Positions 18,701-27,345 of a stretch of DNA of 64,000 nt are shown piece after piece. How positions within the stretch are numbered: the stretch's first letter is position 1; every line of letters begins with the position of its first letter. The stretch spans positions 4,216,001 to 4,280,000 of the forward strand of contig NZ_RKQF01000001.1 in the NCBI RefSeq assembly GCF_003814875.1. Reading direction: 5' to 3'. The notes below the pieces were generated by a model that had not been told where the DNA came from, ran no database searches, and saw nothing but the letters and a program-made list of their open reading frames with translations. The position numbers were made by a program, and so were the translations under genes. The stretch comes from Streptomyces sp. Ag109_O5-1. GTDB taxonomy: Bacteria > Actinomycetota > Actinomycetes > Streptomycetales > Streptomycetaceae.

Positions 18701-19621
18701 GAGACGGGCGCGGACTACACGCCGCTCCTCTACCTGACCGAGGACCAGGCCCGCTACAACGTCTACAACTCGCTGCTCTCCGAATATGCCGTGATGGGCT
18801 TCGAGTACGGCTACTCGCTCGCCCGTCCCGACGCGCTCGTGATGTGGGAAGCCCAGTTCGGTGACTTCACCAACGGCGCCCAGTCGGTCATCGACGAGTA
18901 CATCTCGGCGGCCGAGCAGAAGTGGGGCCAGACGTCCGGCGTCACCCTGCTCCTCCCGCACGGCTACGAGGGCCAGGGCCCGGACCACTCCTCGGCCCGT
19001 ATCGAGCGGTTCCTGCAGCTCTGCGCCCAGAACAACATGACGGTGGCCATGCCCACCCTCCCGTCGAACTACTTCCACCTCCTGCGGTGGCAGGTGCACA
19101 ACCCGCACCACAAGCCGCTGGTCGTCTTCACCCCGAAGTCGATGCTGCGCCTCAAGGCGGCGGCCTCGAAGGCGGAGGAGTTCACGAGCGGGCAGTTCCG
19201 CCCGGTCATCGGCGACTCGTCGGTGGACCCGAACGCGGTCCGCAAGGTCGTCTTCTGCACCGGCAAGGTCTACTACGACCTGGAGGCCGAGCGGCAGAAG
19301 CGCGGTGTCACGGACACGGCGATCATCCGTCTGGAGCGCCTGTACCCGCTGCCGGGTGCGGAACTCCAGGCCGAGGTCAACAAGTACCCGAACGCCGAGA
19401 AGTACCTGTGGACGCAGGAGGAGCCGGCGAACCAGGGTGCCTGGCCGTTCATCGCGCTCAACCTGATCGACCACCTGGACCTGGCGGTCGGCGCGGACGT
19501 CCCGGCCGGCGAGCGCCTGCGCCGCATCTCCCGCCCGCACTCGTCGTCCCCGGCCGTGGGCTCGGCGAAGCGCCACCAGGCGGAGCAGGAACAGCTGGTG
19601 CGCGAGGTGTTCGAGGCGTAG
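15797..19621 (+). CDS. kgd: Multifunctional 2-oxoglutarate decarboxylase/dehydrogenase (E1-E2 fusion)
   Basis: A 1274-residue fused enzyme of the actinobacterial SucA/Kgd type, slightly longer than the roughly 1230 residues of the mycobacterial protein. It decarboxylates 2-oxoglutarate in the TCA cycle with thiamine diphosphate. The short N-terminal peripheral motif (NEWLVDEIYQQYLQDP) leads into an Ala/Pro linker at about 65-155. An E2-type succinyltransferase domain follows (YDHRVIQGAASGEF carries the DHR motif), then the E1 domain with HRGRLNVLANI, GDAAFAGQG and the cofactor segment VHIVINNQVGFT. E1 partner surfaces and the transketolase-like C terminus are complete. The GTG start reading SPQSPSNSS matches the family start. 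A strong terminator follows. Confidence 0.96.
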   Translation: MSPQSPSNSSISTDADQAGKNPAAAFGPNEWLVDEIYQQYLQDPNSVDRAWWDFFADYKPGAPAASAPAGTAAAGAAGTTTTPAQTPQAAAPAAPAVPAPAPAAPVQPQAAAPAPAPAKPAAAPAAPAPAAAKPAAAAKAAPAAAAPAAAAPDGPDLVTLRGPAAAVAKNMSASLDVPTATSVRAVPVKLLFDNRIVINNHLKRARGGKISFTHLIGFAMVQALKAMPSMNYSFAEKDGKPTLVKPPHVNFGLAIDLVKPNGDRQLVVAAIKKAETLNFFEFWQAYEDIVRRARDNKLTMDDFTGVTVSLTNPGGLGTVHSVPRLMPGQSVIMGVGSMDYPAEFQGTSQDTLNKLGISKVMTLTSTYDHRVIQGAASGEFLRQVANLLLGENGFYDEIFEALRIPYEPVRWLKDIDASHDDDVTKAARVFELIHSYRVRGHVMADTDPLEYKQRKHPDLDITEHGLTLWDLERDFAVGGFAGKSMMKLRDILGVLRDSYCRTTGIEFMHIQDPKQRKWIQDRVERPHSKMEREEQLRILRRLNAAEAFETFLQTKYVGQKRFSLEGGESVIPLLDAVIDSAAESRLDEVVIGMAHRGRLNVLANIVGKSYAQIFREFEGNLDPKSMHGSGDVKYHLGAQGTFTGLDGEQITVSLAANPSHLETVDPVIEGIARAKQDIINKGGTDFTVLPVALHGDAAFAGQGVVAETLNMSQLRGYRTGGTVHIVINNQVGFTAAPESSRSSMYATDVARMIEAPIFHVNGDDPEAVVRVARLAFEFRQAFNKDVVIDLICYRRRGHNESDNPAFTQPLMYDLIDKKRSVRKLYTESLIGRGDITLEEAEQALQDYQGQLEKVFTEVREATSQPAAGAVQEPQDGFPVAVPTAISAEAVKRIAESQVNIPDYFTVHPRLLPQLQRRAAMIEDGTIDWGMGETLAIGSLLMEGTPVRLSGQDSQRGTFGQRHAVLIDRETGADYTPLLYLTEDQARYNVYNSLLSEYAVMGFEYGYSLARPDALVMWEAQFGDFTNGAQSVIDEYISAAEQKWGQTSGVTLLLPHGYEGQGPDHSSARIERFLQLCAQNNMTVAMPTLPSNYFHLLRWQVHNPHHKPLVVFTPKSMLRLKAAASKAEEFTSGQFRPVIGDSSVDPNAVRKVVFCTGKVYYDLEAERQKRGVTDTAIIRLERLYPLPGAELQAEVNKYPNAEKYLWTQEEPANQGAWPFIALNLIDHLDLAVGADVPAGERLRRISRPHSSSPAVGSAKRHQAEQEQLVREVFEA

Positions 19622-19644
19622 TCCTCAACACCCGGAACACAGTG

Positions 19645-19677
19645 AAGGGCCCGGTCCCCGTCGGGGGCCGGGCCCTT
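19645..19677 (+). terminator. kgd terminator hairpin
   Basis: Perfect 10-bp outer arms (19645-19654 and 19668-19677) continue through an inner stem of about five pairs to a three-base loop. It lies 24 bases after the kgd stop and before the convergent 3' end of the TIR-STAND gene, so it may stop transcription from both sides. Confidence 0.88.
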
Positions 19678-19696
19678 CGGCGTTTCCCGGTGCGTG

Positions 19697-22600
19697 TCAG
19701 GTGGTCTGGGGTTCGAAGTCCCACTTCGGGCGTTCGCGTCGGCGGGCCGCAATGGTGTGCGGATGCCGGTCGCCAAGGGTCGCCGTCAGATCCGAGATGG
19801 TCTCCGCCTCCATCCGGTCGGCCTGTGAGTGCTCCCCCGAGCTGCGCAGATCGGCCGCGAGGGCGGTCCGGGCGGACAGGCTCAACGGGTGCATACCGCC
19901 GAGGCTCTCGACGGCCCCGGCGACGGTGAGCCTGCTGAGCCCGGCCGCGGACTCGATGTCGCCGGCCGCGTTGCGCAGGGCCGAGGCGTTGAGGGCACAG
20001 CCCAGGGTGTACGGGTGCCGCTCCCCCACCGCGGTGGTCATCTCGGCCAGCGCCTGCTCGATGAGGGCGTGGGCGTGCTCCCGTTCGCCGGCCGCGCCCA
20101 GGACCAGGGCGTGATTCGCGCGTACACCGGTGATGAAAGGGTGACCCTCCGGGAGGAGCCGCCCATAGCGGGCGACAAGGATCTCACTCGCTTCCCGGGC
20201 CCGGCCGAGGTCGCCGCGCCGGCGGGCGAAGCAGCTCTGGCTGACGGCGGCGCCCAGCGTCTCCAGATGGGTCTCGCCCAGTTTGCGCTCGTAACGTTCC
20301 AGGACATGCGTCAGGAAGGACTCGGCGCGCTCGTAGTCGCCGCAGCGGTAGCGGCACAGGGCCAGGTTGTGCTCGGCGCGCAGGGTCTGGGGGTTGTCGG
20401 GGCCGAGGACCGTCCCGTGCTCACGGACGTTCATCGTCTGGAGGGTCTCGGCCTCGGCGTACCGGCCCATCAGGCGCAGGTCGACGGCGTAGGAGACCTC
20501 GGAGAAGAGGGTGAACACATGGCGTCCGGACAGGATCCGGCGGCGTGCCTCCAGCGTCTGCCGGTCCAGCTCCAGAGCCTGCCGGTAGCGTCCGAGCTGG
20601 CGCAGCGAGAAACCGAGGTTGTTCAGCGCGTTCAGGGTGCGCGAGTCCTCCTCGCCCAGGAGGTCCCGGTATGCCGTGTGGAGCGACCGGCTCAGCTCCA
20701 GCGCCTCCTCGTACCGGCCGAGGCCCCGTAGGTCGGCGGCGAGGCCGCTGGCCATCCTGAGGTGGTCGATGTCGTTCGGGCCGCGCTCTTCGCGCAGCAG
20801 CCGCACGGCGACGCGTTCGATGGCCTCGGTCTGCGCGTAGTGGCCGTCGGCACGCAGCAGGTTGGCGTAGTGGTAGGTCAGTTCCCAGATCTGCGGGTGC
20901 GACTCGCCCAGCAGCGCTCGCCAGAACTCCAGGGTCCGGCGCCCGAGTTCGATCCCTTCCGCGTACTCGCCGATGAACAGCAGATAGCGCAGGGAGTTGA
21001 GCACCAGGGTCTGCACCCCGTGGTCGTCGCTGCGGAGCGCGTCCGCGTGTCTCAGGTGGGGCACGATCTCCGCGTACGCGTCCCAGTCACGGCTGTCGCC
21101 GGGACGGCCGGGGTCGGCCGCGGCCAGCGCCCTCCGCACCACGTCGCCGTAGACCCGCAGTTCCTCCGTCGTCATGTCCTGGCGGACGATCCGGTGGACC
21201 ATCCGGTGCAGATACAGCGACGCTCCGGCGGACAGCGGCGCGTCGGACGTCGGCTCGTACGACTCCAGGCGCACCACGGAGTACTGCCGCAGCTGGTTGA
21301 TCGCCCTGGCCCAGAGCGAGGAGTCGCCGAGCAGGCCCGCCAGCTGATCGGGCAGGCCGTCGTGCGGCACGTCCCGCAGCAGGCGTACGGGGATGAAACC
21401 CGGCGCGAAGAAGGTGCACAGGCGCAGCAGGTCGACCGACTCCGGGACGGTGTCGCGCAGTTTGTCCAACATGATCGACCACGCGGTCTGGAAGGCCTGG
21501 GGGAAGTCCGGGGACACCTTGACGACGTCCTGGTCGAGTCCCGAGTCCAGCAGGGCGATGTAGTCCGCGACGGACAGTTCGGAGTCGCCCAGCCAGCCGG
21601 CCGTCTGGTCCAGGAGCAGCGGCAGGTCCTCCAGCGCCTCCGCGAGCTGGCCGGCGTCGGTGTCCGTCAGCCGGGGTGCCCGGAGCCTGATGAAGGCGAC
21701 CGACTCGTCACGGTCGTAGACCGGTATCTCCAGGAGGCGGCTATGGCGGTCGGCCCACTCGGGATTGCGGGACGTGATGAGCACATGCCCGGGGCCGGCG
21801 GGGACCAGGTCCTCGATCTGGCCGGGGTCGTCGGCACCGTCCAGGACCAGCAGCCAGCGGGAGTACGGCTCGCCCCGGCGCAGCGCCTCCCGTGCCGCGC
21901 GCAGCCGTTCGCCGTACTCGTCGCCCGTGGACAGGCCCAGTTTCGGGGCGAGTTCGGCCAGCAGGCGCCGGCAGGTCACTCGTTTGCCGGCGTCGACCCA
22001 CCAGACCACGTCGTACTCGGAACCGAAGCGGTACACGTATTCGGCGGCGAGCTGTGTCTTGCCCACCCCGGACATTCCGTGCAGGGTCAGCAGGCCGGCA
22101 CCCGGCTCACTGTCCCGGAGCAGGCGATAGGCCTCGTCGAGGAGCGGCTCGCGGCCTGTGAAGCGGGTGTTGCGGCGCGGTACCCCGCCCCACACCGCGG
22201 GTGCGGCGAAGGGGAAACGCGGACCGCGTGGCGCGCCGGGCGGCTCGTGCGGTGTCTGCGCGGGCAGGTCCAGCCGGGCCAGGAGGCGTCGTTCGGCTTC
22301 GTCGGCGTCGATGCCGGTCAGGTCGGCGGGGGCCAGCGCGGCGACGGCCGAGGGCACCGGGGCGTCGGTGATGGAGACGGCGGCGAACCGGGACGGGTCC
22401 GGTGCCACGACCTCGCGCAGGGCCGCGTCCCACTCCTCGTGCGTACGGGTGCCCAGCCGGAAGTACCGTTCGCTGACGATGACGAGAATCCGGCCCGCGT
22501 CGAGGGCCAGGTCTCTCAGCAGGTGCACCAGCGGGAACTCCGCCGGCGCGTCCCAGCGCAGGTACCGCACCCGTATGCCGCGCCGCTCCAGCCGGTCGCC

Positions 22601-23299
22601 GATCCAGGCCGCCCAGGCCCGGTTGAATCCGGCGAAGCTGATGGTGACCGTCTCGCGCCCGTCCTGGCCTGCCTGTTCGTCCGGCCGGGGGGCCTGGACC
22701 GCCTCGGGGGCCGTCCCGGACCGGCCCTGTGCGTCCGCCGCGCCCCCTCCGAGCAGACGCGACAGCACGCCCCGGGTGCCGCGCCGGTCCCGGTCCGCCG
22801 GGGGTGCCGTCGGATCGTCCGCCCCGGCCAGGAGAAACGGCTGGTCCGGGGCCGGGCCGGCCGCCGGCGGGCCGCCGGGCTCGCGCTCCAGGATCTCCGA
22901 GCGCAGTTCCGCCTTGCGCACCGGAAGGCCCCACTGGTTGCTGATGGTCAGCCAGAGGGACGCGGTGCCCGGCTCGCTTCCCGTCGACACGGCGAAGCGC
23001 GCCGGGCCGTAGGTGCCGCCGAACCGGTGCAGGACGACGGCGGGTTCGTCGAGGGCCGCGCAGACGACCTCCGGGCCGGCGCCCTCCAGGGACACGGTGA
23101 AGGTGAACTCCTCCTCCGTCCAGGGCCAGTTCGGCTCGGTGCCGGCCTCGGCCGGGAGCGGGCCGCGCAGGTCGACGGTGACGAGGTAGTCGCAGTCGGT
23201 CTCCGCCTGGCGCGGCCAAGCGACGACGGGCTCGATCAGCAGCGGGGCCTCGTCGGCAGCCACGGCGATCGTATGCTCCGGTCCAGCGCGCCCGTTCAT
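19697..23299 (-). CDS. TIR-STAND NTPase-TPR protein, module B (FxsT-like)
   Basis: A 1200-residue signalling NTPase. Residues 1 to about 150 form a beta-rich domain (VVLHRFGGTYGPARFAVS) absent from its module A paralogue. A linker precedes a TIR-like domain at about 215-345 (TVTISFAGFNRAWAAWIGDRL ... IVSERYFRLG, with acidic HEEWDAAL). The STAND/NB-ARC NTPase has Walker A GMSGVGKTQLA near 405-415 and Walker B RWLLVLDGADD near 483. More than ten TPR-like repeats fill about 760-1190, and the protein ends RPKWDFEPQTT. Its ATG overlaps the CHAT stop by four bases, so it is co-translated with the protease. By analogy with STAND proteins the TPR array senses, the NTPase oligomerises and the TIR acts; here this is inference. 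Known annotation terms include FxSxx-COOH system TPR protein. Confidence 0.88.
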   Translation of the reverse strand: MNGRAGPEHTIAVAADEAPLLIEPVVAWPRQAETDCDYLVTVDLRGPLPAEAGTEPNWPWTEEEFTFTVSLEGAGPEVVCAALDEPAVVLHRFGGTYGPARFAVSTGSEPGTASLWLTISNQWGLPVRKAELRSEILEREPGGPPAAGPAPDQPFLLAGADDPTAPPADRDRRGTRGVLSRLLGGGAADAQGRSGTAPEAVQAPRPDEQAGQDGRETVTISFAGFNRAWAAWIGDRLERRGIRVRYLRWDAPAEFPLVHLLRDLALDAGRILVIVSERYFRLGTRTHEEWDAALREVVAPDPSRFAAVSITDAPVPSAVAALAPADLTGIDADEAERRLLARLDLPAQTPHEPPGAPRGPRFPFAAPAVWGGVPRRNTRFTGREPLLDEAYRLLRDSEPGAGLLTLHGMSGVGKTQLAAEYVYRFGSEYDVVWWVDAGKRVTCRRLLAELAPKLGLSTGDEYGERLRAAREALRRGEPYSRWLLVLDGADDPGQIEDLVPAGPGHVLITSRNPEWADRHSRLLEIPVYDRDESVAFIRLRAPRLTDTDAGQLAEALEDLPLLLDQTAGWLGDSELSVADYIALLDSGLDQDVVKVSPDFPQAFQTAWSIMLDKLRDTVPESVDLLRLCTFFAPGFIPVRLLRDVPHDGLPDQLAGLLGDSSLWARAINQLRQYSVVRLESYEPTSDAPLSAGASLYLHRMVHRIVRQDMTTEELRVYGDVVRRALAAADPGRPGDSRDWDAYAEIVPHLRHADALRSDDHGVQTLVLNSLRYLLFIGEYAEGIELGRRTLEFWRALLGESHPQIWELTYHYANLLRADGHYAQTEAIERVAVRLLREERGPNDIDHLRMASGLAADLRGLGRYEEALELSRSLHTAYRDLLGEEDSRTLNALNNLGFSLRQLGRYRQALELDRQTLEARRRILSGRHVFTLFSEVSYAVDLRLMGRYAEAETLQTMNVREHGTVLGPDNPQTLRAEHNLALCRYRCGDYERAESFLTHVLERYERKLGETHLETLGAAVSQSCFARRRGDLGRAREASEILVARYGRLLPEGHPFITGVRANHALVLGAAGEREHAHALIEQALAEMTTAVGERHPYTLGCALNASALRNAAGDIESAAGLSRLTVAGAVESLGGMHPLSLSARTALAADLRSSGEHSQADRMEAETISDLTATLGDRHPHTIAARRRERPKWDFEPQTT

Positions 23300-24606
23300 C
23301 CTCCGATGCTCCGTCCCTCGTCGTGGCCGACGAGCCGCAGCGGGGTGCGCGGGTGCCCGTAGTAGTGGAACATGAAGGCGTAGAGGAGCCTGAGGACCCG
23401 CTTCTGCCCGACGGCGTCGACCTCCCCGTCATCGTTGCGGACGCTCGGGATGACGGCCAGTCCCCCGAACTCCTCGACGGCCTCGGCCCGGAAGGCCCGG
23501 AGCTTCTCCGCGAGGGGCTGCCAGGACCGGGCGGTGACCTCGGTCACCAGGCGGTGCACCATCGCCCGTGCCTCCGGGTCGCCGATCGCTCCCGCCGTGA
23601 CGATGCAGCCGCCCGCGCCCTTGCGCAGGAACAGTTCGGCGAACCCCCGCCATGCCTCTTCGCCCTGGGCCCTGTTGTCGACGAAGCGGCCGGAGTGACA
23701 GGCGTTCAGGCAGACCAGGGAGTGGTCCCTGCGCAGCAGGTCCATCTTCTCCTCGTTGAACTCGGCCCAGGTCCGTCCCCCGAGCTGGAGTCTGGTGACG
23801 GAGTGGCCGTACTCACCGTGGCAGCCCATGTAGACGAGGCCGGTCCGGTCGGCGGGGACGTCGAGGGCCTTGAGGAACGGGGTGAGTTCCTTGTGGGGCC
23901 GTGGGGCGTAGGGCGCGAGGGCGATGTGGTCGTGTGCCATGTCCCGGTGCAGATAGGCGAGGACGCCGCCCTGGAACGCGCCCGGGTCGCGCGGCAGGCC
24001 GAGGTCGACGTGGTGCAGCGTGGTCCACCGCGAGACGGCGACCAGGGCGCCGAGCAGGCCGCCCGGCAGGCCGAGTTCCGGTTCGCCCGGGAGTCTGAAC
24101 AGCTCCCAGGGCAGTTCGTAGCCGGTGTCGTCCCAGATGATGAGGCGCAGGTCCGCGCCGTGCCGTGCCCGGATCCGGTTGATCCAGTCGGCGAGCCGCT
24201 CCTGGTTGTCCGACCAGTGCAGGACGGCGCGCAGGACCTCCGAGGGGAACTCGCCGTCGCCCCGCCGGAGGTTGCCCAGGCTGACGCCGGGGGCGGCCAG
24301 CCTGGTCGGGCCGGGCTCGCAGGTGACCTTGAGCGGGCCGCACCAGCCCCGCAGCCGGTATCCGTCCCGGATGCCGGGGGTGTGGCTGCGCTGCACCTGG
24401 AGGAGCGCGAATCCTTCGGGGAGCCGGGACCAGGGGCTGGCCGCGGTCCGGCCGAGTCCGGCCGCCGACTCCTGGGTACGGCGCAGATGCAGCACGGGAC
24501 TCACTTCCCGGCGCACTGCCGCCTTCAGCCCGGGAAGCGCGGCACGGCGTACGGCGCTGCCGGCCTCCGCCATCCAGCGAGGGGCACGCGGCTGTTCGGC
24601 GTTCAC
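23296..24606 (-). CDS. CHAT-domain caspase-like protease
   Basis: A 436-residue protein whose C-terminal two thirds is a CHAT (caspase HetF-associated with TPRs) peptidase. The catalytic dyad is visible as His in YMGCHGEYGHS (about residue 260) and Cys in VCLNACHSGRF (about 300). The segment LRLIIWDDTGYELPWELFRLP is the usual CHAT entry motif. The N-terminal 100 residues carry a beta-rich segment (EGFALLQVQRSHTPG). GTG at 24606 overlaps the vWA stop, and the stop overlaps the STAND gene start, so it is embedded in the operon. CHAT proteases in other systems cleave a partner after activation by a sensor. The neighbouring TIR-STAND protein is the obvious candidate partner. Confidence 0.9.
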   Translation of the reverse strand: MNAEQPRAPRWMAEAGSAVRRAALPGLKAAVRREVSPVLHLRRTQESAAGLGRTAASPWSRLPEGFALLQVQRSHTPGIRDGYRLRGWCGPLKVTCEPGPTRLAAPGVSLGNLRRGDGEFPSEVLRAVLHWSDNQERLADWINRIRARHGADLRLIIWDDTGYELPWELFRLPGEPELGLPGGLLGALVAVSRWTTLHHVDLGLPRDPGAFQGGVLAYLHRDMAHDHIALAPYAPRPHKELTPFLKALDVPADRTGLVYMGCHGEYGHSVTRLQLGGRTWAEFNEEKMDLLRRDHSLVCLNACHSGRFVDNRAQGEEAWRGFAELFLRKGAGGCIVTAGAIGDPEARAMVHRLVTEVTARSWQPLAEKLRAFRAEAVEEFGGLAVIPSVRNDDGEVDAVGQKRVLRLLYAFMFHYYGHPRTPLRLVGHDEGRSIGG

Positions 24607-26390
24607 CCTGGCTCCCCCCGCCCCTCGATCACCAACCCGCCGAGGGCGTCGGCCAGTTGACCGGGCAGGTGCGCATAGGCGGCCCGGGCCGGGTCCACCA
24701 CCGCCGTGTGCACCCGGGTGCGGTCCATGGCCGCGATCCGCCGTGCGGCCTCCAGGGCGTCCGTGACGCCGGCCGCGCCCACCGCGTCGGTCGTCCGTCC
24801 GCCGTGGCTCACGCTCAGCGGAACGTTGCCCCGGCCGTCGGTGACCACGACCACCCAGGCCTCGGTGAGCCCGTTCCCGTGCTGCCGGAAGGCCCGGCGC
24901 AGCACCCGTACCGCCTCCTCGATGCCGTGGGCGAGCGGGGTCGCCCGGCCCGCCTGCCGGTACAGGGAGGCGAGTACCCGGGGGTCCAGGACGCTGCGCG
25001 CCGGGAAGGAGTCGGCTCTCAGCTCGTCGGCGGCCAGCGCGCTGCCGACCTCGATCGTCTGCACGGCGGCCCGCTCGGTGTACGCCCACTGCAGGAACGG
25101 CGTCAGGGCGTCCTGCCAGTCCCAGTCCTCGTCCCGGCAGGTGTGGTCCAGGACCAGTACCAGCATGCGTTCGGGGGCGCCCGCCCGGGCATGGCTGTGC
25201 AGGTCGACCGGCGAGATGGTGAACCGGTCGGCGCGGCGCAGGCGTTGGTGCACCGCGGCTTCGCGGACCGTGCGCACGTAGGCGAGGTCACGGAGGTTCC
25301 CGGCCCGCCGGGTGCCGACGACCGTGCCGCGCGCGGAGGCCGGGCCCGCAGTGCGCTGCCAGGGGCTGCGCAGCGGCGCGAAGTCCCGCAGCACCACCGC
25401 CTCGTCCTCGGGGAAGGGCGTGGCGAGTACGGCGGGGGTGCCGCCGGGGGCACTGCCGATCGGCTCCGCGGGCCCGGTGTCGAGCAGCGGCTGCGCGGAG
25501 GGGGCGGCCTCCCGCTCCGGGACGGCCTCGCCGGCCCGGCCACGGGGTGGCTCGGGGCGGATCCGCTTCGGCGGGGCAGGCGGTGGCACGGCGGGCGATG
25601 GATCGGCGGGCGCGGTGGGCGGCGGGGCCTCCGGCACGGTCAGGCCCATGAGCCGGGCCGCCGCGTCGCAGTGCGCGGCGGTCGCCGTGGGCTCGCCCCG
25701 GACCGCCGCGACGGCACGGGCGAGGCGGGCCAGGGCGAGTTCCCTGCGCACACCGGTCCCGCCGCCGAGCAGCGTCCGTACCCGGTCCAGTGCCTCGTCG
25801 GTGACCGGCACGGACGGGGCGCCGCGGCCGGCCGGCTCCGGGTCCGGCAGTGGCGGCCTGAGGCCTGCCACCGAGAGTCGTACGGCGAACCTGTCCAGCA
25901 GATGGAGGCTCAGCCGTCCCGCCTCGGCGGACGGGCAGGCCGCCAGCCAGCGTCCCCTCGGACGTGCCGTGCGGCTCAGTCCGGTGTGTTCGACCACGGC
26001 GACGTCGGCGCCCACGAGTTGTACCGCGGCCCGCATGCCGGCGACGCTCAGCCGGGTCAGGTCGGGCACCACGACCAGCGGTGGCGGCGCGCCGCGGCCC
26101 TCTTCCCCGACCAGGGGGCCCGGTTCGGTGCGGAAGGAGATGCCGTCGCGTTCGCGATGGAGCCGGGTGCGGGTCCAGAGGTCCTCGTCGCGGCTGGTGG
26201 CACCCAGCATGACGGGTGTCCCGCCGCCGAGTATGCCGGCGAAGAGACGGGCGACCGGGTCGATCAGCCGGGGGTCCAGGTCGAAGAGCAGGACGCCGGA
26301 GAGGGCGGGGTCGGCGGCGGCGCAGGTCAGGGCGAGGGTGAGTCTCGCGGCGAGGTCTTCCGGTTCCGTGGGCGTCCCGTCGGTGGCCAT
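24603..26390 (-). CDS. BchD-like vWA-domain protein, module B
   Basis: A 595-residue protein related to the D subunit of magnesium chelatase. The N-terminal 250 residues resemble a degenerate AAA+ module (LTLALTCAAADPALSGVLLFDLDP, LVVVPDLTRLSVAGMRAAVQLV). A Pro/Arg-rich linker covers about 300-400. A vWA domain follows (MLVLVLDHTC, about 413; QAGRATPLAHGIEEAVRVL; WVVVVTDGRGNVPLSV). The metal-site Ser pair of a standard MIDAS is altered. Start ATG at 26390 (ATDGTPTEPED) lies 10 bases after the AAA gene. Together with that ATPase it would form an AAA+/vWA remodelling machine. Nothing nearby suggests tetrapyrrole synthesis, so a role in the conflict module is more likely. Confidence 0.85.
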   Translation of the reverse strand: MATDGTPTEPEDLAARLTLALTCAAADPALSGVLLFDLDPRLIDPVARLFAGILGGGTPVMLGATSRDEDLWTRTRLHRERDGISFRTEPGPLVGEEGRGAPPPLVVVPDLTRLSVAGMRAAVQLVGADVAVVEHTGLSRTARPRGRWLAACPSAEAGRLSLHLLDRFAVRLSVAGLRPPLPDPEPAGRGAPSVPVTDEALDRVRTLLGGGTGVRRELALARLARAVAAVRGEPTATAAHCDAAARLMGLTVPEAPPPTAPADPSPAVPPPAPPKRIRPEPPRGRAGEAVPEREAAPSAQPLLDTGPAEPIGSAPGGTPAVLATPFPEDEAVVLRDFAPLRSPWQRTAGPASARGTVVGTRRAGNLRDLAYVRTVREAAVHQRLRRADRFTISPVDLHSHARAGAPERMLVLVLDHTCRDEDWDWQDALTPFLQWAYTERAAVQTIEVGSALAADELRADSFPARSVLDPRVLASLYRQAGRATPLAHGIEEAVRVLRRAFRQHGNGLTEAWVVVVTDGRGNVPLSVSHGGRTTDAVGAAGVTDALEAARRIAAMDRTRVHTAVVDPARAAYAHLPGQLADALGGLVIEGRGEPG

Positions 26391-26400
26391 GGGGGGCGCC

Positions 26401-27345
26401 TCAGACCGTCCCGAAGAGTTCCCCGACCTGGGCCTCGTCGTCCGGCCCCCAGTCGAAGACGGCACCGTGGGCGGTCTCCGGCCGTCGGTGGCGCAGCGCC
26501 ATCGGCAGGACCCGGCGCAGGTGTCCCGGACCGACCTCGTCCGCTCCCTCCAGCGCCGCCAGTGCGCGGGCGGCCAGCATCGCGACGATCTCGCCCCGCT
26601 GGCCGACGGCGTCGACCTGCTCGGCCGCCGCCGCACACAGCCGCAGGACGTCGTCGGGTACGTGGAGGTACGGCGCGCGGCGACGGGCGTCCGTCAGGCG
26701 TTCCCGGACGTCCGCGTCGTCCTTCTCCGCCGCGGCCAGCCAGTCGGATTCCTGTTTCGTGAGTTCCTGTTCGAAGTCGAGAACGGTGCGCAGCATGTGC
26801 CGGCGCGCATCCGTGTCGAGCTGCCCGGCGGTGACCATCAGGCCGAACCGGTCGAGGAGTTGGGGCCGTAGTCCGCCCTCCTCCGGGTTCATCGTGCCGA
26901 CCAGACCGAACGAGAGGTGCTTCGCGGTGGCCAGCCCCTCGCGCTGTACGGACAGCACGCCGGTGGAGACGACGTCGAGGATGATGTTGACGAGGTGGTC
27001 GTCGAGGAGGTTGACCTCGTCCACATAGAGCAGCCCCTTGCCGTCCGCCTCCTCCAGCAGGCCCGGTTGCGGGCGGGCCTCGCCGCGGATCAGGGCGTCG
27101 AGGTCCCAGCCGCCGAGGACCCGGTCGTCGGTGGCGTTGATGGGCAGCGTGACCGGGAGTTCGCCGTGCGCCATGAGGGCGAAGGCGCGGACGAGGGTGG
27201 ACTTGGCGGTGCCGCGCGGGCCGGCGATCAGGACTCCGCCGATGCGCGGCACAATGTGGTTGAGCTGGAGCGCCAGCTTCAGCTCCGCCTGCCCCACGAC
27301 CCGGGCGTACGGCAGGATGTGGACGCCGTTCGCGGCCCGGGTCAC
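26401..27345 (-). CDS. BchI/MoxR-like AAA+ ATPase, module B
   Basis: A 314-residue AAA+ ATPase resembling the I subunit of magnesium chelatase. Visible motifs are Walker A GPRGTAKSTLV (about 44), Walker B LLYVDEVNLLDDHLVN (about 108), the insert around GVLSVQREG, and sensor motif FGLVGTMNPEEGGLRPQLLDRFGLMV. A C-terminal lid ends the protein. GTG at 27345 overlaps the Trypco1 gene by four bases. Such ATPases use ATP to act on vWA partners and their substrates. The next gene encodes that vWA partner. Confidence 0.9.
   Translation of the reverse strand: MTRAANGVHILPYARVVGQAELKLALQLNHIVPRIGGVLIAGPRGTAKSTLVRAFALMAHGELPVTLPINATDDRVLGGWDLDALIRGEARPQPGLLEEADGKGLLYVDEVNLLDDHLVNIILDVVSTGVLSVQREGLATAKHLSFGLVGTMNPEEGGLRPQLLDRFGLMVTAGQLDTDARRHMLRTVLDFEQELTKQESDWLAAAEKDDADVRERLTDARRRAPYLHVPDDVLRLCAAAAEQVDAVGQRGEIVAMLAARALAALEGADEVGPGHLRRVLPMALRHRRPETAHGAVFDWGPDDEAQVGELFGTV

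Noticed and set aside
15692..19576. A 1294-codon frame antisense to kgd
   Set aside because: It is complementary to a complete, recognisable enzyme and has the low-complexity composition of an antisense shadow.
20762..23362. Long plus-strand frames across the STAND and CHAT genes
   Set aside because: No motif is visible, and the minus-strand frames hold TIR, Walker and TPR motifs with coupled starts.
24603..27345. Magnesium chelatase for tetrapyrrole synthesis
   Set aside because: The ATPase and vWA proteins resemble BchI and BchD, but no H subunit or porphyrin gene is nearby and the neighbours are proteases and STAND proteins.
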